DNA of 64,000 nt. Origin: Embleya sp040629175. GTDB taxonomy: Bacteria > Actinomycetota > Actinomycetes > Streptomycetales > Streptomycetaceae. The notes under the pieces were generated by a model. The model worked only from the letters and a program-made list of their open reading frames with translations, was not told the DNA's origin and made no database searches. Location of the stretch: the NCBI RefSeq assembly GCF_040629175.1, contig NZ_JBEXUX010000017.1, forward strand, positions 97,779 through 161,778, in the 5' to 3' direction. The position numbers were made by a program, and so were the translations under genes. Of this stretch, positions 30,899 to 40,037 are shown piece by piece. Position 1 is the stretch's first letter; each line of letters begins with the position of its first letter.

Positions 30899-31777
30899 TC
30901 AGTGCCGCACGCCGACCCGGACGCCCGCGAACAGGTCGTCCTCGGGCAGGTCGGTGTCCACCAGCGAGCGGACCAGTTCGTAGTCCTCGGTCGGCCACAC
31001 CTCGCGCTGCACCGAGATCGGCACCCGGAACCAGAAGCCGTCCGGGTCCACCTGGGTGGCGTGCGCGATGAGCGCCCGGTCGCGGGTCTCGAACCAGTCG
31101 GCGCACGGGATGCGGGTGGTGATGTCCCGCTCGTCGCGGTCGCCCCACCGCTCCAGCCACTCGCCGTACGGCGACTCCAGGCCGCGGCTGAGCATGCCCT
31201 CGTGCAGCGCCTCGATCCGGGCCCGGGAGATGCCCTGGTTGTAGTACAGCTTCAGCGGTTGCCACGGCTCGCCGGAGTCCGGGTACGCGTCCGGGTCGCC
31301 GGCGGCGTCGAAGGCCACCATGGTGATCTTGTGCGTCTGGATGTGATCGGGGTGCGGATAGCCGCCGTTCTCGTCGTACGTGGTGACCACATGCGGACGG
31401 AACTCACGGATCAACCGGACCAGCGGCTCCGCCGCCTTGTCCACGTCCAGCACCGCGAAGCAGCCGTCCGGCAGCGGCGGCAGCGGGTCGCCCTCGGGCA
31501 ACCCCGAGTCCTCCCAGCCCAGCCACGCCTGCTGCACGCCCAGGATCGCGCGTGCCGCGTCCATCTCTTTGCGGCGTACCTCGTGAATATTGGCCTCGAT
31601 CTCCGGGTTGCCCTGGAGAGCGGGGTTGAGCACCGAGCCGCGTTCGCCGCCGGTACAGGTCGCGACGAGGACCTCGGCCCCCTCGGCGACATAGCGCGCC
31701 ATGGTGGCCGCGCCCTTGCTCGACTCGTCGTCGGGGTGCGCGTGCACCGCCATCAGCCTCAGCCGATCGTCACTCAC
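30899..31777 (-). CDS. mca: Mycothiol S-conjugate amidase Mca
   Basis: A 292-residue zinc hydrolase that cleaves mycothiol S-conjugates of electrophiles and antibiotics, releasing a mercapturic acid for export. The PIG-L/MshB-type Zn sites are visible: AHPDDESSKG (about residue 13, H-x-D-D-E) and YPHPDHIQTHK (about 145, H-x-x-D-H). The TCTGGERGSV substrate loop is also present, and length is normal. GTG 31777 has GGAGC 8 nt upstream; the longer open frame upstream is not conserved-looking. It is divergent from a DUF4307 gene and closed by a terminator. Presence indicates a mycothiol-producing actinobacterium. Confidence 0.92.
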   Translation of the reverse strand: MSDDRLRLMAVHAHPDDESSKGAATMARYVAEGAEVLVATCTGGERGSVLNPALQGNPEIEANIHEVRRKEMDAARAILGVQQAWLGWEDSGLPEGDPLPPLPDGCFAVLDVDKAAEPLVRLIREFRPHVVTTYDENGGYPHPDHIQTHKITMVAFDAAGDPDAYPDSGEPWQPLKLYYNQGISRARIEALHEGMLSRGLESPYGEWLERWGDRDERDITTRIPCADWFETRDRALIAHATQVDPDGFWFRVPISVQREVWPTEDYELVRSLVDTDLPEDDLFAGVRVGVRH

Positions 31778-31931
31778 CGGAACGTCGCTCCTCATCCGTG
31801 CCCCGTGTCCCAGCCGCCGGGTCGTACCGCCGGGACCTGTCGAGGGCCGCTCTTGCACCGGACATATAGTGGCCGATAGATCTCGCTCGGGCGCAAACCC
31901 GAACCCGTCCCGCAGGAGACCAGGAGACCCG

Positions 31932-32318
31932 GTGAGCGCAACGCCCGTCACCCGTTACGGCAAGGGCGCCACCCGAAGCGATCGCAAGCTGCGGATCGCC
32001 TTCGCGGTTTTCATGGTCGTGCTGGTGGCCGGGACGGTGTGGATCGGCCTCGATGTGGCGAACCCCGGCGTGCGCGGGTCTATTCCGAGCTTCAGGGTCA
32101 CCTCGGATTCCTCGGTCGAGGTCCGGGTGGAGATCCGCAAGGACGCCGACAAGGAAGCCGTCTGCGTACTGCGCTCGCGCGATCGGGACGGCGCCGAGGT
32201 GGGCCGCCGCGAACTGCGCTTCGCCAAGGGCGACAAGCGCATCGAGCGCACCGAGACGCTCCAGACGGCGGGCCGGCCCAACACCGCCGAGCTGGAGGAT
32301 TGTCACACCGTCGGCTGA
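31932..32318 (+). CDS. DUF4307 membrane protein
   Basis: A 128-residue protein with one transmembrane helix (about residues 22-44, LRIAFAVFMVVLVAGTVWIGL) and an extracytoplasmic beta-rich domain with two Cys (CVLRSRDRDG and CHTVG), as in DUF4307. The SFRVTSDSSVEVRVEIRKD strand and the VGRRELRF segment are typical. GTG 31932 has AGGAG 5 nt upstream. The order mca / DUF4307 / greA is the same as in streptomycetes. Function unknown; its site opposite mca suggests a shared promoter region. Confidence 0.8.
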   Translation: MSATPVTRYGKGATRSDRKLRIAFAVFMVVLVAGTVWIGLDVANPGVRGSIPSFRVTSDSSVEVRVEIRKDADKEAVCVLRSRDRDGAEVGRRELRFAKGDKRIERTETLQTAGRPNTAELEDCHTVG

Positions 32319-32591
32319 TCGGCCGGCCGGGTGCCGGGCAGGGGCCGGCCGCCCGAGCCGCCGGATGCCGCCCGAGTCCGGGTGACTGCCCGAGACGTCG
32401 GGAGATTGTTACTCTCGAAGCTTCGTCCCCTCACGACCCGAGGTGTTCACACCGCGGACGGTGAGGGGGCGCTGGTATATGTGACCCCTCCCGTGCCGCC
32501 CGGGCTCGTCCCGAGGGCCGGTCGGGTCGCGTGTACCTCTTTCGTACGCACCGTGTACGCAACCCTGTCGCAGACCTACGAGGAGCACCCC

Positions 32592-33089
32592 GTGACCCAG
32601 ACCAGCGAAAGCGTCACCTGGCTCACCCAGGAGGCGTACGACCGGCTGAAGGCCGAGCTGGAACACCTGTCGGGTCCCGCCCGTTCCGAAATCGCCGTGA
32701 AGATCGAAGAGGCCCGCCAGGAAGGCGACCTCAAGGAGAACGCGGGCTACCACGCGGCCAAGGAGGAGCAGGGCAAGCAGGAGCTGCGGATCCGCCAGCT
32801 CATCGGCCTGCTCCAGAACGCCAAGGTGGGCGAGGCCCCCGCGGACGACGGCGTGGTCGAGCCCGGCATGGTCGTCACCGTGATCTTCAACGGCGACCGG
32901 GACGACCCCACCACCTTCCTGCTCGGCTCGCGCGAGGACGCCGTGAGCGACGTGGACGTCTACTCGCCGCAGTCCCCGCTGGGCAAGGCGATCAACGGCA
33001 AGTCGGTCGGCCACCAGGCCACCTTCGCGTTGCCGAACGGCAAGAGCACCAGTGTCGAGGTCCTGGCGGCCAAGCCCTACAAGGGCTGA
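32592..33089 (+). CDS. greA: Transcription elongation factor GreA
   Basis: A 165-residue factor that stimulates the RNA polymerase cleavage of backtracked RNA. The N-terminal coiled coil runs from about 12 to 75 (LTQEAYDRLKAELEHL; acidic tip EARQEGDLKENAGYHAAKEEQ), and the C-terminal FKBP-like domain ends in ALPNGKSTSVEVL. The D-L-K-E-N-A-x-Y motif is diagnostic. GTG 32592 has AGGAG 6 nt upstream. It follows DUF4307 after a 273-nt gap, so it has its own promoter, and is closed by a strong terminator. Confidence 0.93.
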   Translation: MTQTSESVTWLTQEAYDRLKAELEHLSGPARSEIAVKIEEARQEGDLKENAGYHAAKEEQGKQELRIRQLIGLLQNAKVGEAPADDGVVEPGMVVTVIFNGDRDDPTTFLLGSREDAVSDVDVYSPQSPLGKAINGKSVGHQATFALPNGKSTSVEVLAAKPYKG

Positions 33090-33100
33090 GCAACGACCCG

Positions 33101-33140
33101 AAGCGGCCCGCGCTCCCGGTATTCGGGAGCCGGGCCGCTT
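33101..33140. terminator. Terminator after greA
   Basis: Stem of about 17 bp (33101-33118 with 33124-33140, AAGCGGCCCG / GGGCCGCTT ends) 12 nt past the greA stop, between converging genes. Confidence 0.8.
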
Positions 33141-33165
33141 GCGTTCTCCCGGGCGAGGCCCGTGC

Positions 33166-34035
33166 TCAGCCGGTCGCCCGGAGGTACTTGCGGACCGCGA
33201 GCGCTCGGAAGAGCACGATGATCAGGGCCGACCAGAGCAGCGAGGCCCAGACCGGGTGCTGCATCGGCCAGGCGTCGGACTGCACGACGCCCGGGTTGCC
33301 GAACAACACCCGCGCGGCCTGAACGGTCGCGCTGAACGGGTTCCACTCGGCGATGTGCCGCACCCAGGGCGTCATCTGGCTGGAGTCCACGAAGGCGTTC
33401 GAGATGAACGTGACCGGGAACAGCCAGATGATCCCGCCCGAGGTCGCCGCCTCCGGGGTTCGTACGGACAGCCCGATCAGCGCGCCGATCCAGGTGAAGG
33501 CGTAGCCCAGGAGCAGCAGCAGGCCGAAGCCGGCCAGCACCCGCCCGGCGGTGGTCGGATCGGCCGATCCGGTGCGCCAGCCCACGATCAGCGCGACGAC
33601 CGCGAGAACGAGCATCGTGATGGCGGTCTGGACGAGATCGGCCACCGTGCGGCCGGTCAACACGGCACCGCGCGCCATCGGCAGCGAGCGGAACCGGTCG
33701 ATCAGCCCCTTCTGCATGTCGTCCGCGATGCCGGCGGCCGATCCCGCGGTGGCGAACGTGACGGTCTGTGCGAAGATGCCCGCCATCAGGAAGTCTTTGT
33801 AGACGTCGGCGTCGGTACTGCCACCGACGTTCATCGAACCGCCGAAGACGTACGTGAACAGCACCACGAACATCACCGGCTGGATGACGCCGAAGAGGAT
33901 CATCTCCGGAATCCGGGTCATCCGAATCAGATTCCGGCGGGCGATGACCAGGGAATCGTGGATGGAGCGCGCCACATCGCCGCGGGCGGCGGGCGCCAAT
34001 GTCTTCGACGCGAGGGTTGTCGTCTCGGTGCTCAC
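33166..34035 (-). CDS. ABC-2 type permease, DrrB family
   Basis: A 289-residue membrane protein with six predicted helices, of the daunorubicin-resistance DrrB type. Features: RRNLIRMTRIPEMILFGVIQPVMFVVLFTYVFGG start, the MQKGLIDRFRSLPMARGAVLTGRT loop, and the P-x-x-F-x-S-x-x-F-x-x-x-x-x-M-x-x-x-x-x-x-x-x-x-x-N-P pattern (PVTFISNAFVDSSQMTPW...AEWNPF). It forms an exporter with the ATPase encoded 94 nt upstream. Substrate unknown; could be a lipid, a drug or a pigment. Compare the collapsed copy at 42 kb. Confidence 0.87.
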   Translation of the reverse strand: MSTETTTLASKTLAPAARGDVARSIHDSLVIARRNLIRMTRIPEMILFGVIQPVMFVVLFTYVFGGSMNVGGSTDADVYKDFLMAGIFAQTVTFATAGSAAGIADDMQKGLIDRFRSLPMARGAVLTGRTVADLVQTAITMLVLAVVALIVGWRTGSADPTTAGRVLAGFGLLLLLGYAFTWIGALIGLSVRTPEAATSGGIIWLFPVTFISNAFVDSSQMTPWVRHIAEWNPFSATVQAARVLFGNPGVVQSDAWPMQHPVWASLLWSALIIVLFRALAVRKYLRATG

Positions 34036-34129
34036 CGGCCCTCGACCTCCAGTCCGGTCGGGTTTCGCGGCGCGGCCGCGGGGGTTTGGGTCGGCAGGGC
34101 CGTCCCGGCCGTTACTGCCATCGCTGCCA

Positions 34130-35161
34130 TCACTGCTTCACCGCCTTGGCACGGCCACGCTGCGGGCCGTCCTCGCTCGGGTGCTCGTCGTCCTCGTTGC
34201 CGGTGCCGGTGTTGCCCTCACCCTCTGTGGCATGGCCGGTCAGCGAGATGAACACGTCGTCCAGGGTGGGCCGGCGCAGCCCGATGTCGTCTATCTCGAT
34301 GCCACGCGCGTCGAGTTCGCGGATGATCTCGGCGAGCAGCTTGGCGCCGCCGGTGACCGGGACGGTGATCCGCCGCTGGAGCTTGACCACGCCCAACTCG
34401 CCCTTGCCGAACGAGGTCAGCATCTCGCTCGCGTCGGCGAGGCGCTCCGGATCGTGCACGACCACCTCGACCCGCTCGCCGCCGACCTTGGCCTTGAGCT
34501 GGTCGGCGGTGCCGCGGGCGATCACCTTGCCGTGGTCGACCACCGCGATGTCGTGCGCGAGGTGGTCGGCCTCCTCCAGGTATTGCGTGGTCAGCAGCAA
34601 CGTGGTGCCGCCCGCGACCAGTTCCTCGATCACCCGCCACAACGCCATGCGGTTGCGCGGGTCGAGCCCGGTGGTCGGCTCGTCCATGAACATCACCGGC
34701 GGGCTGACCACGAGCGCCGCGGCCAGGTCGAGCCGGCGGCGCATGCCGCCCGAATAGGTCTTGGCGGGTCGGTCCCCCGCCTCGGACAGGTCGAACTGGG
34801 TGAGCAGTTCGTCGGCCCGACGCTTGGCGTCTCGACCGCTGAGCTGGTACAGCTCGCCGACCATCCGCAGGTTCTCCCGGCCGGTCAGATACTCGTCGAC
34901 GGCGGCGAACTGGCCGGACAGGCCGATCGAGCGGCGGACCGCGTTGGGGTTCTTGAGCACGTCGTGACCGGCCACCACGGCTCGCCCGGAATCGGGTTCG
35001 AGCAAGGTGGTCAGCACACGTACGCATGTCGTCTTGCCTGCGCCGTTCGGTCCGAGCAGGCCCAGGACGGTGCCCGTGGGCACACTCACGTCCACGCCGT
35101 CGAGCGCTCGGACCGAGCCGAAGGTCTTGACGAGACCTTCGGCGACGATCGCTTCCTGCAT
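34130..35161 (-). CDS. ABC transporter ATP-binding protein, DrrA family
   Basis: A 343-residue ATPase. Walker A GPNGAGKTT (about residue 37), Q-loop SGQFAAVDEYLTGRENL, signature YSGGMRRRLDLA (about 138), Walker B VMFMDEPTTGLD and the H-loop LLLTTQYLEEAD are all intact. The C-terminal domain (about 220-320, IGLRRPTLDDVFISLTG) is the DrrA-type regulatory tail. It is co-transcribed with the DrrB permease. ATG 35161 has GAGGAG about 13 nt upstream, which is rather far. Probably a drug or lipid exporter. Confidence 0.9.
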   Translation of the reverse strand: MQEAIVAEGLVKTFGSVRALDGVDVSVPTGTVLGLLGPNGAGKTTCVRVLTTLLEPDSGRAVVAGHDVLKNPNAVRRSIGLSGQFAAVDEYLTGRENLRMVGELYQLSGRDAKRRADELLTQFDLSEAGDRPAKTYSGGMRRRLDLAAALVVSPPVMFMDEPTTGLDPRNRMALWRVIEELVAGGTTLLLTTQYLEEADHLAHDIAVVDHGKVIARGTADQLKAKVGGERVEVVVHDPERLADASEMLTSFGKGELGVVKLQRRITVPVTGGAKLLAEIIRELDARGIEIDDIGLRRPTLDDVFISLTGHATEGEGNTGTGNEDDEHPSEDGPQRGRAKAVKQ

Positions 35162-35512
35162 ATCGGTGGATCACTCCTCGTGCGGATGGGGCATGGGGGC
35201 GGGCCGATCGATTCAGATCTCCACCATGCGCCCAACGCACCGAGCATGCGACCGTTTTTCTCCGGAAGCGTAACTCTGCGTATCCGGTCGACGGCGCTTC
35301 CGTGATCGCCCGCTCGTGCGTCGACGACCCCGACTGCCTCTCGGCCGCGTCCTCCGTGGACGGACATGGCTTGGCTTGCCAGCCAAGCACACGGCACCGA
35401 CAACGCGACGACGACCCCGAACGGCCGACCCGGCGATGCTCTCCTGCGGGCGCGGATCGGCACCGGCCCCGGCGGCTCGACTCCCGTCGACGGCTCGGCG
35501 CTCGCCGACGGT
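35162..35512. other. Intergenic region with a strong palindrome
   Basis: A 351-bp gap between drrA and the dehydratase stop. A perfect 20-bp inverted repeat, GCTTGGCT-TGCC-AGCCAAGC, lies at 35369-35388, about 207 bp upstream of drrA. It may be an operator of the exporter or a terminator of the dehydratase gene, whose stop lies 125 bp to the right. No gene seen. Confidence 0.55.
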
Positions 35513-36736
35513 TCAGCTCTTGCTGACCGTGTACCCCGCGCCGTACAGCGCCTCGACCACGGCCGCGCAGTGGCTGCGGCCCTTGGTCTCCAACTGCAGG
35601 TCCACGTCCGCCTCGCCGACCCGCAACGTCGCGTCGGTACGCACGTGCGACACCGCCGCGATGTTGGCGTCGGTCTCCGCCAACCGGCCCAGCAGGGTGG
35701 CCAACGCGCCGGGGCTGTCCGGAATGCGCACTCGCAGCGACAGGTAGCGCCCGGCCGAGGCCAGGCCGTGCCGGAGCACCCGCAACATCAGCAGCGGGTC
35801 CACGTTGCCGCCGGACAACACCGCCACCACCGGGCCCTCGACCGGCTCGTCGGACTCCAGCAGCGCCGCCACCGACGCGGCGCCGGCGGGCTCGACCACC
35901 AGCTTGGCCCGCTCCATGCACAGCAGCAGGGCCTGCGACAGGGATTCCTCGCCCACCGTGCGGATGCCGTCCGTGTGCTCGCGGATCAGCGCGAACGGGA
36001 CCTCGCCGGGGCGGCCGACCGCGATGCCGTCGGCCATCGTGCCGAACGACGGCAGCGACACCGGTGCGCCGGCGGCGAGCGAGGGCGGGTACGCGGCGGC
36101 CGACGCCGCCTGGACGCCGATCACCTTGACGTCGGGGCGAAGTGCCTTGACCGCGACGGCGATTCCGGCCAACAGGCCGCCGCCGCCGGTGCCCACCAGG
36201 ATGGTCTTGACGTCGGGGCACTGCTCCAGGATCTCCAGGCCGACGGTGCCCTGACCGGCCACCACGTCGCGGTGGTCGAAGGGGTGGATGAACACCGCCC
36301 CGGTCTCGTCCGCGTACGCGCGCGCGGCGGCGAGCGCGTGCTCGACGTTGTCGCCGCCCAGGATCACCTCGGCGCCGTACGAGCGGGTCGCGGCCACCTT
36401 GGGCAGCGGCGCGCCGGCCGGCATGAACACGGTGGACGCGACGCCCAGGGTGCGGGCCGCGAGCGCGACGCCCTGGGCGTGGTTGCCGGCGCTGGCCGCG
36501 ACCACGCCGCGGGCGCGCTCGGCCTCGGACAGACCCGCGATCCGCACGTACGCGCCGCGAATCTTGAAGGACCCGGTGCGTTGCAGGTTCTCGCACTTGA
36601 GGTGGACCGGCGTGCCGATTCGGTCGGTCAGCGCCCGACACGGCCTGATCGGGGTCTCGCGAATGACGCTCTCCAGCATCTTTCGCGCGATGCGGATGTC
36701 GTGGAGGGTCACCGTGGCCGGGGCTGGGCTGCTCAT
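35513..36736 (-). CDS. ilvA: Threonine ammonia-lyase with C-terminal ACT domain
   Basis: A 407-residue PLP enzyme converting threonine to 2-oxobutyrate. PLP Lys in GSFKIRGAY (about residue 59), SAGNHAQGVA loop near 85, and GTGGGGLLAG (about 183) are present. Residues about 325-407 form one ACT domain (LSLRVRIPDSPGALATLLGRLAETDANI). A single ACT regulatory domain is the form used by actinobacterial IlvA-like enzymes for allosteric control by branched-chain amino acids. ATG 36736 is the start. It faces the MarR gene in the same orientation with a 70-nt gap. Confidence 0.87.
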   Translation of the reverse strand: MSSPAPATVTLHDIRIARKMLESVIRETPIRPCRALTDRIGTPVHLKCENLQRTGSFKIRGAYVRIAGLSEAERARGVVAASAGNHAQGVALAARTLGVASTVFMPAGAPLPKVAATRSYGAEVILGGDNVEHALAAARAYADETGAVFIHPFDHRDVVAGQGTVGLEILEQCPDVKTILVGTGGGGLLAGIAVAVKALRPDVKVIGVQAASAAAYPPSLAAGAPVSLPSFGTMADGIAVGRPGEVPFALIREHTDGIRTVGEESLSQALLLCMERAKLVVEPAGAASVAALLESDEPVEGPVVAVLSGGNVDPLLMLRVLRHGLASAGRYLSLRVRIPDSPGALATLLGRLAETDANIAAVSHVRTDATLRVGEADVDLQLETKGRSHCAAVVEALYGAGYTVSKS

Positions 36737-36806
36737 ACGCCGAGTGTCGCACCAACCGCCCGTGCGGATGCGCCGGGTCTCCTTCCGCCCCGGTGGTCCC
36801 GGGAGT

Positions 36807-37304
36807 TCAGGAGCCGGCCGGGTTGCGGCTCTGCCGGCGCTCCATCGAGGCGTTGAATCGGGTGAGCAATTCGGTGAACCGCTCGCGGTCGTCCAGGCTC
36901 CAGCCCGCGCAGATCTCCGCCATCAGGCGCTGCCGGGCGTTGCGCACCTGGTGCAGCCGATCCCGGCCCTCGGCGGAGAGTTCGAGCAGCACGGCGCGGC
37001 CGTCGTCGGGATTGGGCACCCGATCCACCAGGCCCTGTTCGACCAATGGGGTGACCTGCCGGGTCACCGTGGACGAGTCGATCGTCATCGCCTGCGCGAG
37101 GGCCTTGACGCCCATCGGCCCGCCCGTCTCCAGCCGGCCGAGCAGCAGGTAGGCCGCCCGGTCCATCGAGTTGCGCAGTTCGCCTACGGCACCGAGCCGG
37201 GTCTGCTCGGCGCGGCGCGCGAACAACGCCACCTCGTGCTGCAGGCGGTCGTAGAGCGGGTCGGCAGAGCCGGTGGGGTCGTCATGGGCCTGGTCCGCTG
37301 TCAT
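36807..37304 (-). CDS. MarR-family transcriptional regulator
   Basis: A 165-residue MarR protein: helices, then the wHTH (about residues 60-110: MGVKALAQAMTIDSSTVTRQVTPLVEQGLVDRVPNPDDGRAVLLELS, containing the DxR wing) and a dimerisation helix. ATG 37304 starts the usual N-terminus with weak GAGCGG. It lies next to ilvA, and divergent from the sigma-like gene across 297 bp. MarR proteins usually repress an adjacent efflux gene; the target here is unknown. Confidence 0.85.
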   Translation of the reverse strand: MTADQAHDDPTGSADPLYDRLQHEVALFARRAEQTRLGAVGELRNSMDRAAYLLLGRLETGGPMGVKALAQAMTIDSSTVTRQVTPLVEQGLVDRVPNPDDGRAVLLELSAEGRDRLHQVRNARQRLMAEICAGWSLDDRERFTELLTRFNASMERRQSRNPAGS

Positions 37305-37601
37305 CGCCGCTCGTTCGTCGATCGGATGTGGTGCTCCGAAGGATATTGCGCGGACCAAGATCGGCGGGCCCGACCGCTCGATTCCACCCCCCTTCGAGGG
37401 CCGCACGTTTTACCGTGGCGACAACGAAGTGTGGTGTCGTCGTCGCGCCCGGTGGGGGCTCGGCCGGCGGCGACAGCCGACAGGGGCCGACATGTCGCGA
37501 TACGCGACTACCCGAACAGGTGTGGGGCAGCAACACAAGTGAGCGGCGACGGCAACGGGCCGGCCCCAGGGCATCCGCTCGGCAGACCTGCGGGAGGGAC
37601 C

Positions 37602-38087
37602 GTGCACAGGCGCGACGCTCGCGAGTTCGATCTCTTCGTGCAGACCGTCGGCACCCAACTGTTGCAGGCCGCCGACCTGCTCACCGGCGACCGCCGACGT
37701 GCCGAGCGTCGGGTCGAGCGGGCTCTGGCGCATGCGTGTGTGCACTGGAACAGATCGCCCGGCCAGGATCCGGTCCGCACCGCGTGGCGGGCGCTGATGG
37801 CCGGATACCTGGACCCCTGGCGGCCGGGGCCGCGCGGCTATCGGGGCGAACTCCCGGACGGGGGCGAACCGTTCACCACGCTGGATCGACTCGGCCGGGT
37901 CGAGCGGGCCGCCGTGGTGCTGCGTTTGTACGCCCGCCTGGACGAGTACGACGCGGCCGAGGCGCTGGGGTTGCCGATCGAGACGGTGGCTCTCGCGTGG
38001 CGGCGCGGGATGGCCCGGATGCCGGCCGCCGGCCTGCCGGCGCCCGATCGCGCGCGGTCGGTCGCGAGCGCGGAACCGATCCGATGA
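37602..38087 (+). CDS. SigE-like ECF sigma factor, degenerate
   Basis: A 161-residue protein resembling small SigE-type ECF sigma factors. Region 2-like FDLFVQTVGTQLLQAADLLTGDRRRAERRVERALAHA (residues about 8-45) and region 4-like VERAAVVLRLYARLDEYDAAEALGLPIETVALAWRRGMARM (about 103-145) flank a divergent middle. GTG 37602 has GGGAGG 4 nt upstream; an in-frame GTG 63 nt earlier lacks such a site. It overlaps the next, membrane-protein gene by 4 nt (ATGA), the usual layout of sigma/anti-sigma pairs. Missing conserved residues of region 2 mean promoter recognition is not certain. Confidence 0.6.
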   Translation: MHRRDAREFDLFVQTVGTQLLQAADLLTGDRRRAERRVERALAHACVHWNRSPGQDPVRTAWRALMAGYLDPWRPGPRGYRGELPDGGEPFTTLDRLGRVERAAVVLRLYARLDEYDAAEALGLPIETVALAWRRGMARMPAAGLPAPDRARSVASAEPIR

Positions 38088-38794
38088 GCGTGACGGCGCC
38101 GACGCCGGGGGCGGCGGACCCGGAGGAGATACCCGAGCCGCCGCGGTTCCCGTACCGGCCGCTGCCCGCGAACCTGGCCCACCGGGTACGGCGGCGGGCG
38201 TACCTGCACCGGCTGCGGCACCTGCTCGCCTCGGGCCTGTTGGCCGGTGCGGCGATCGGCGGGTGGCTGGCCACCCCGGGGACCGGCGGCGGAGGCGGGT
38301 TGCCGCCGGCGCCACCGGCCCCGACCCCGCTGTGGCCGGTCGAGAACGAGACGCCGCGGTCGCCGCGGACCGACGTCGGGCTCGGCGGCGCGGTGTGGAT
38401 CGGCGACGCGGGTCCCGAATACGGTTCGTCGTGGTGTCTGGGCAGTGTGACCGAGCCGAGCGAACCGACCGCGCCGGGCGCGCCGATCTGCCACTTCCTG
38501 CCGACTCCCGGCCGGCTGGACACGATGGCCCTGGACCCGGGCGTGTACGCGCCGACCGGGCGGCGCCTGGTGGTCGCGGTCCTGGTCGGCCAGAGCATGC
38601 CCGCCCCGGCGGTACGCGGCGAACTGCGCGAGGCCGCCGGCGCGCAACAGATGCGCCTGGACCGCCCGCCCGGCCTGCCCGGCGTCGCCTACCTGTGGGC
38701 GTTCGCCACCGACATCCCGGTCTCGATCACCGTCTACGACGAGACCGGCAACCTGGTGACCGCGTGCTCGGCGTGCTCGGAGACGACGCGTTAG
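38084..38794 (+). CDS. Hypothetical single-pass membrane protein, partner of sigma-like protein
   Basis: A 236-residue protein: about 40 cytoplasmic residues with a basic stretch (HRVRRRAYLHRLRHL), one transmembrane helix (about residues 48-66), a Gly/Pro-rich linker, and an extracytoplasmic domain with several Cys (CLGSV, CHFLP, CSACSE). It starts inside the stop of the sigma-like gene (ATGA overlap). An anti-sigma-like or membrane-sensing role is inferred from position only; no ZAS HxxxCxxC motif is present. I recognise no family. Confidence 0.6.
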   Translation: MSVTAPTPGAADPEEIPEPPRFPYRPLPANLAHRVRRRAYLHRLRHLLASGLLAGAAIGGWLATPGTGGGGGLPPAPPAPTPLWPVENETPRSPRTDVGLGGAVWIGDAGPEYGSSWCLGSVTEPSEPTAPGAPICHFLPTPGRLDTMALDPGVYAPTGRRLVVAVLVGQSMPAPAVRGELREAAGAQQMRLDRPPGLPGVAYLWAFATDIPVSITVYDETGNLVTACSACSETTR

Positions 38795-38811
38795 GCAGGC
38801 CGGTCGAAGGG

Positions 38812-39960
38812 TCAGCGCAGCGCCTGCTCCAGGTCCGCCAGCAGGTCGTCGGCGGACTCGATGCCCACGGACAGCCGGACCAGGTCGCCGGGCACCTCCA
38901 GCGGCGAGCCGGCCGCCGACGCGTGGGTCATCCGGCCCGGGTGCTCGATCAGCGACTCGACGCCGCCGAGCGACTCGCCCAGGATGAACAACTCGGTCCG
39001 GTTGCACACCTGTACGGCGGCATCCTCGCCGCCGTTCACCCGGAACGACACCATGCCGCCGAACGCCTTCATCTGCTTGACCGCGACGTCGTGTCCCGCG
39101 TGCCCGGGCAGCCCGGGATACAGCACCTCGCGCACCCTGGGGTGGCGCGACAGCAGGTCCACGACCCGCTCGGCGTTCGCGCAGTGCCGGTCCATCCGGA
39201 CCCCGAGGGTCTTGAGACCGCGCAGCGTCAACCACGCGTCGAACGGCGCGGGCACCGCGCCCATCGCGTTCTGGTGGAACACCAACTCGGCGGCCAACGC
39301 GGTGTCGTTCACCACGAGCGCGCCGCCGATGACGTCGGAGTGCCCGCCCATGTACTTCGTCGTGGAGTGCACCACGACGTCGGCGCCCAGCGTCAGCGGT
39401 TGCTGGAGGTAGGGCGAGGCGAACGTGTTGTCCACCACGAGCAGCGCCCCCGCGTCGTGCGCGACGCTCGCCAGCGCGGCGATGTCGGCGACGCCGAGCA
39501 GCGGGTTGCTCGGCGTCTCGCACCACACGAGCCGGGTCACGCCCGGCCGGATCGCGGCGCGCACCGCGTCGAGGTCGCCGGCGTGCGCGGGGGTGTGGTC
39601 GATGCCCCATCGGGAGGCGACCTTCGCGAAGAGTCGGAAGGTGCCGCCGTAGGCGTCGTCCGGGATCACCGCGTGGTCGCCGGGTGCGCACAGGGAGCGC
39701 AACAGGCAATCCTCGGCGGCCAGACCGGACGCGAAGGTCAGTGCCCTGGTGCCGTTCTCCAGGGCCGCGATGCACTCTTCGAGCGCGGTACGGGTCGGGT
39801 TGCCGGAACGGCTGTACTCGTAGCCGCCACGCAGCCCGCCGACGCCGTCCTGCTTGTACGTGGACACCTGGTAGATCGGCGGAACCACGGCCCCGGTCAG
39901 CGGGTCGGGTTCCTGCCCGGCATGGATCGCCAGGGTCTCAAAGCCGTGCGATTGGGTCAT
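38812..39960 (-). CDS. metB: Cystathionine gamma-synthase/lyase (Cys/Met metabolism PLP enzyme)
   Basis: A 382-residue fold-type I PLP enzyme. The Schiff-base Lys lies in VVHSTTKYMGGHSD (about residue 195). YEYSRSGNPTRTALE (about 47), FASGLAAE and the C-terminal SLGGVESLIEHPGRMTHA are family blocks. It makes cystathionine from an O-acylhomoserine plus cysteine, or cleaves cystathionine; sequence alone does not decide between synthase and lyase. ATG 39960 lacks a strong Shine-Dalgarno. It lies 18 nt from the convergent membrane-protein gene. Confidence 0.85.
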   Translation of the reverse strand: MTQSHGFETLAIHAGQEPDPLTGAVVPPIYQVSTYKQDGVGGLRGGYEYSRSGNPTRTALEECIAALENGTRALTFASGLAAEDCLLRSLCAPGDHAVIPDDAYGGTFRLFAKVASRWGIDHTPAHAGDLDAVRAAIRPGVTRLVWCETPSNPLLGVADIAALASVAHDAGALLVVDNTFASPYLQQPLTLGADVVVHSTTKYMGGHSDVIGGALVVNDTALAAELVFHQNAMGAVPAPFDAWLTLRGLKTLGVRMDRHCANAERVVDLLSRHPRVREVLYPGLPGHAGHDVAVKQMKAFGGMVSFRVNGGEDAAVQVCNRTELFILGESLGGVESLIEHPGRMTHASAAGSPLEVPGDLVRLSVGIESADDLLADLEQALR

Positions 39961-40037
39961 GACCGGAACGTTAGTCGCCCGGGCGGGCGGGCGCTGACGC
40001 GTCACTCGGGCGAGGGCGCGCGTTCGGGCGGACAGCG

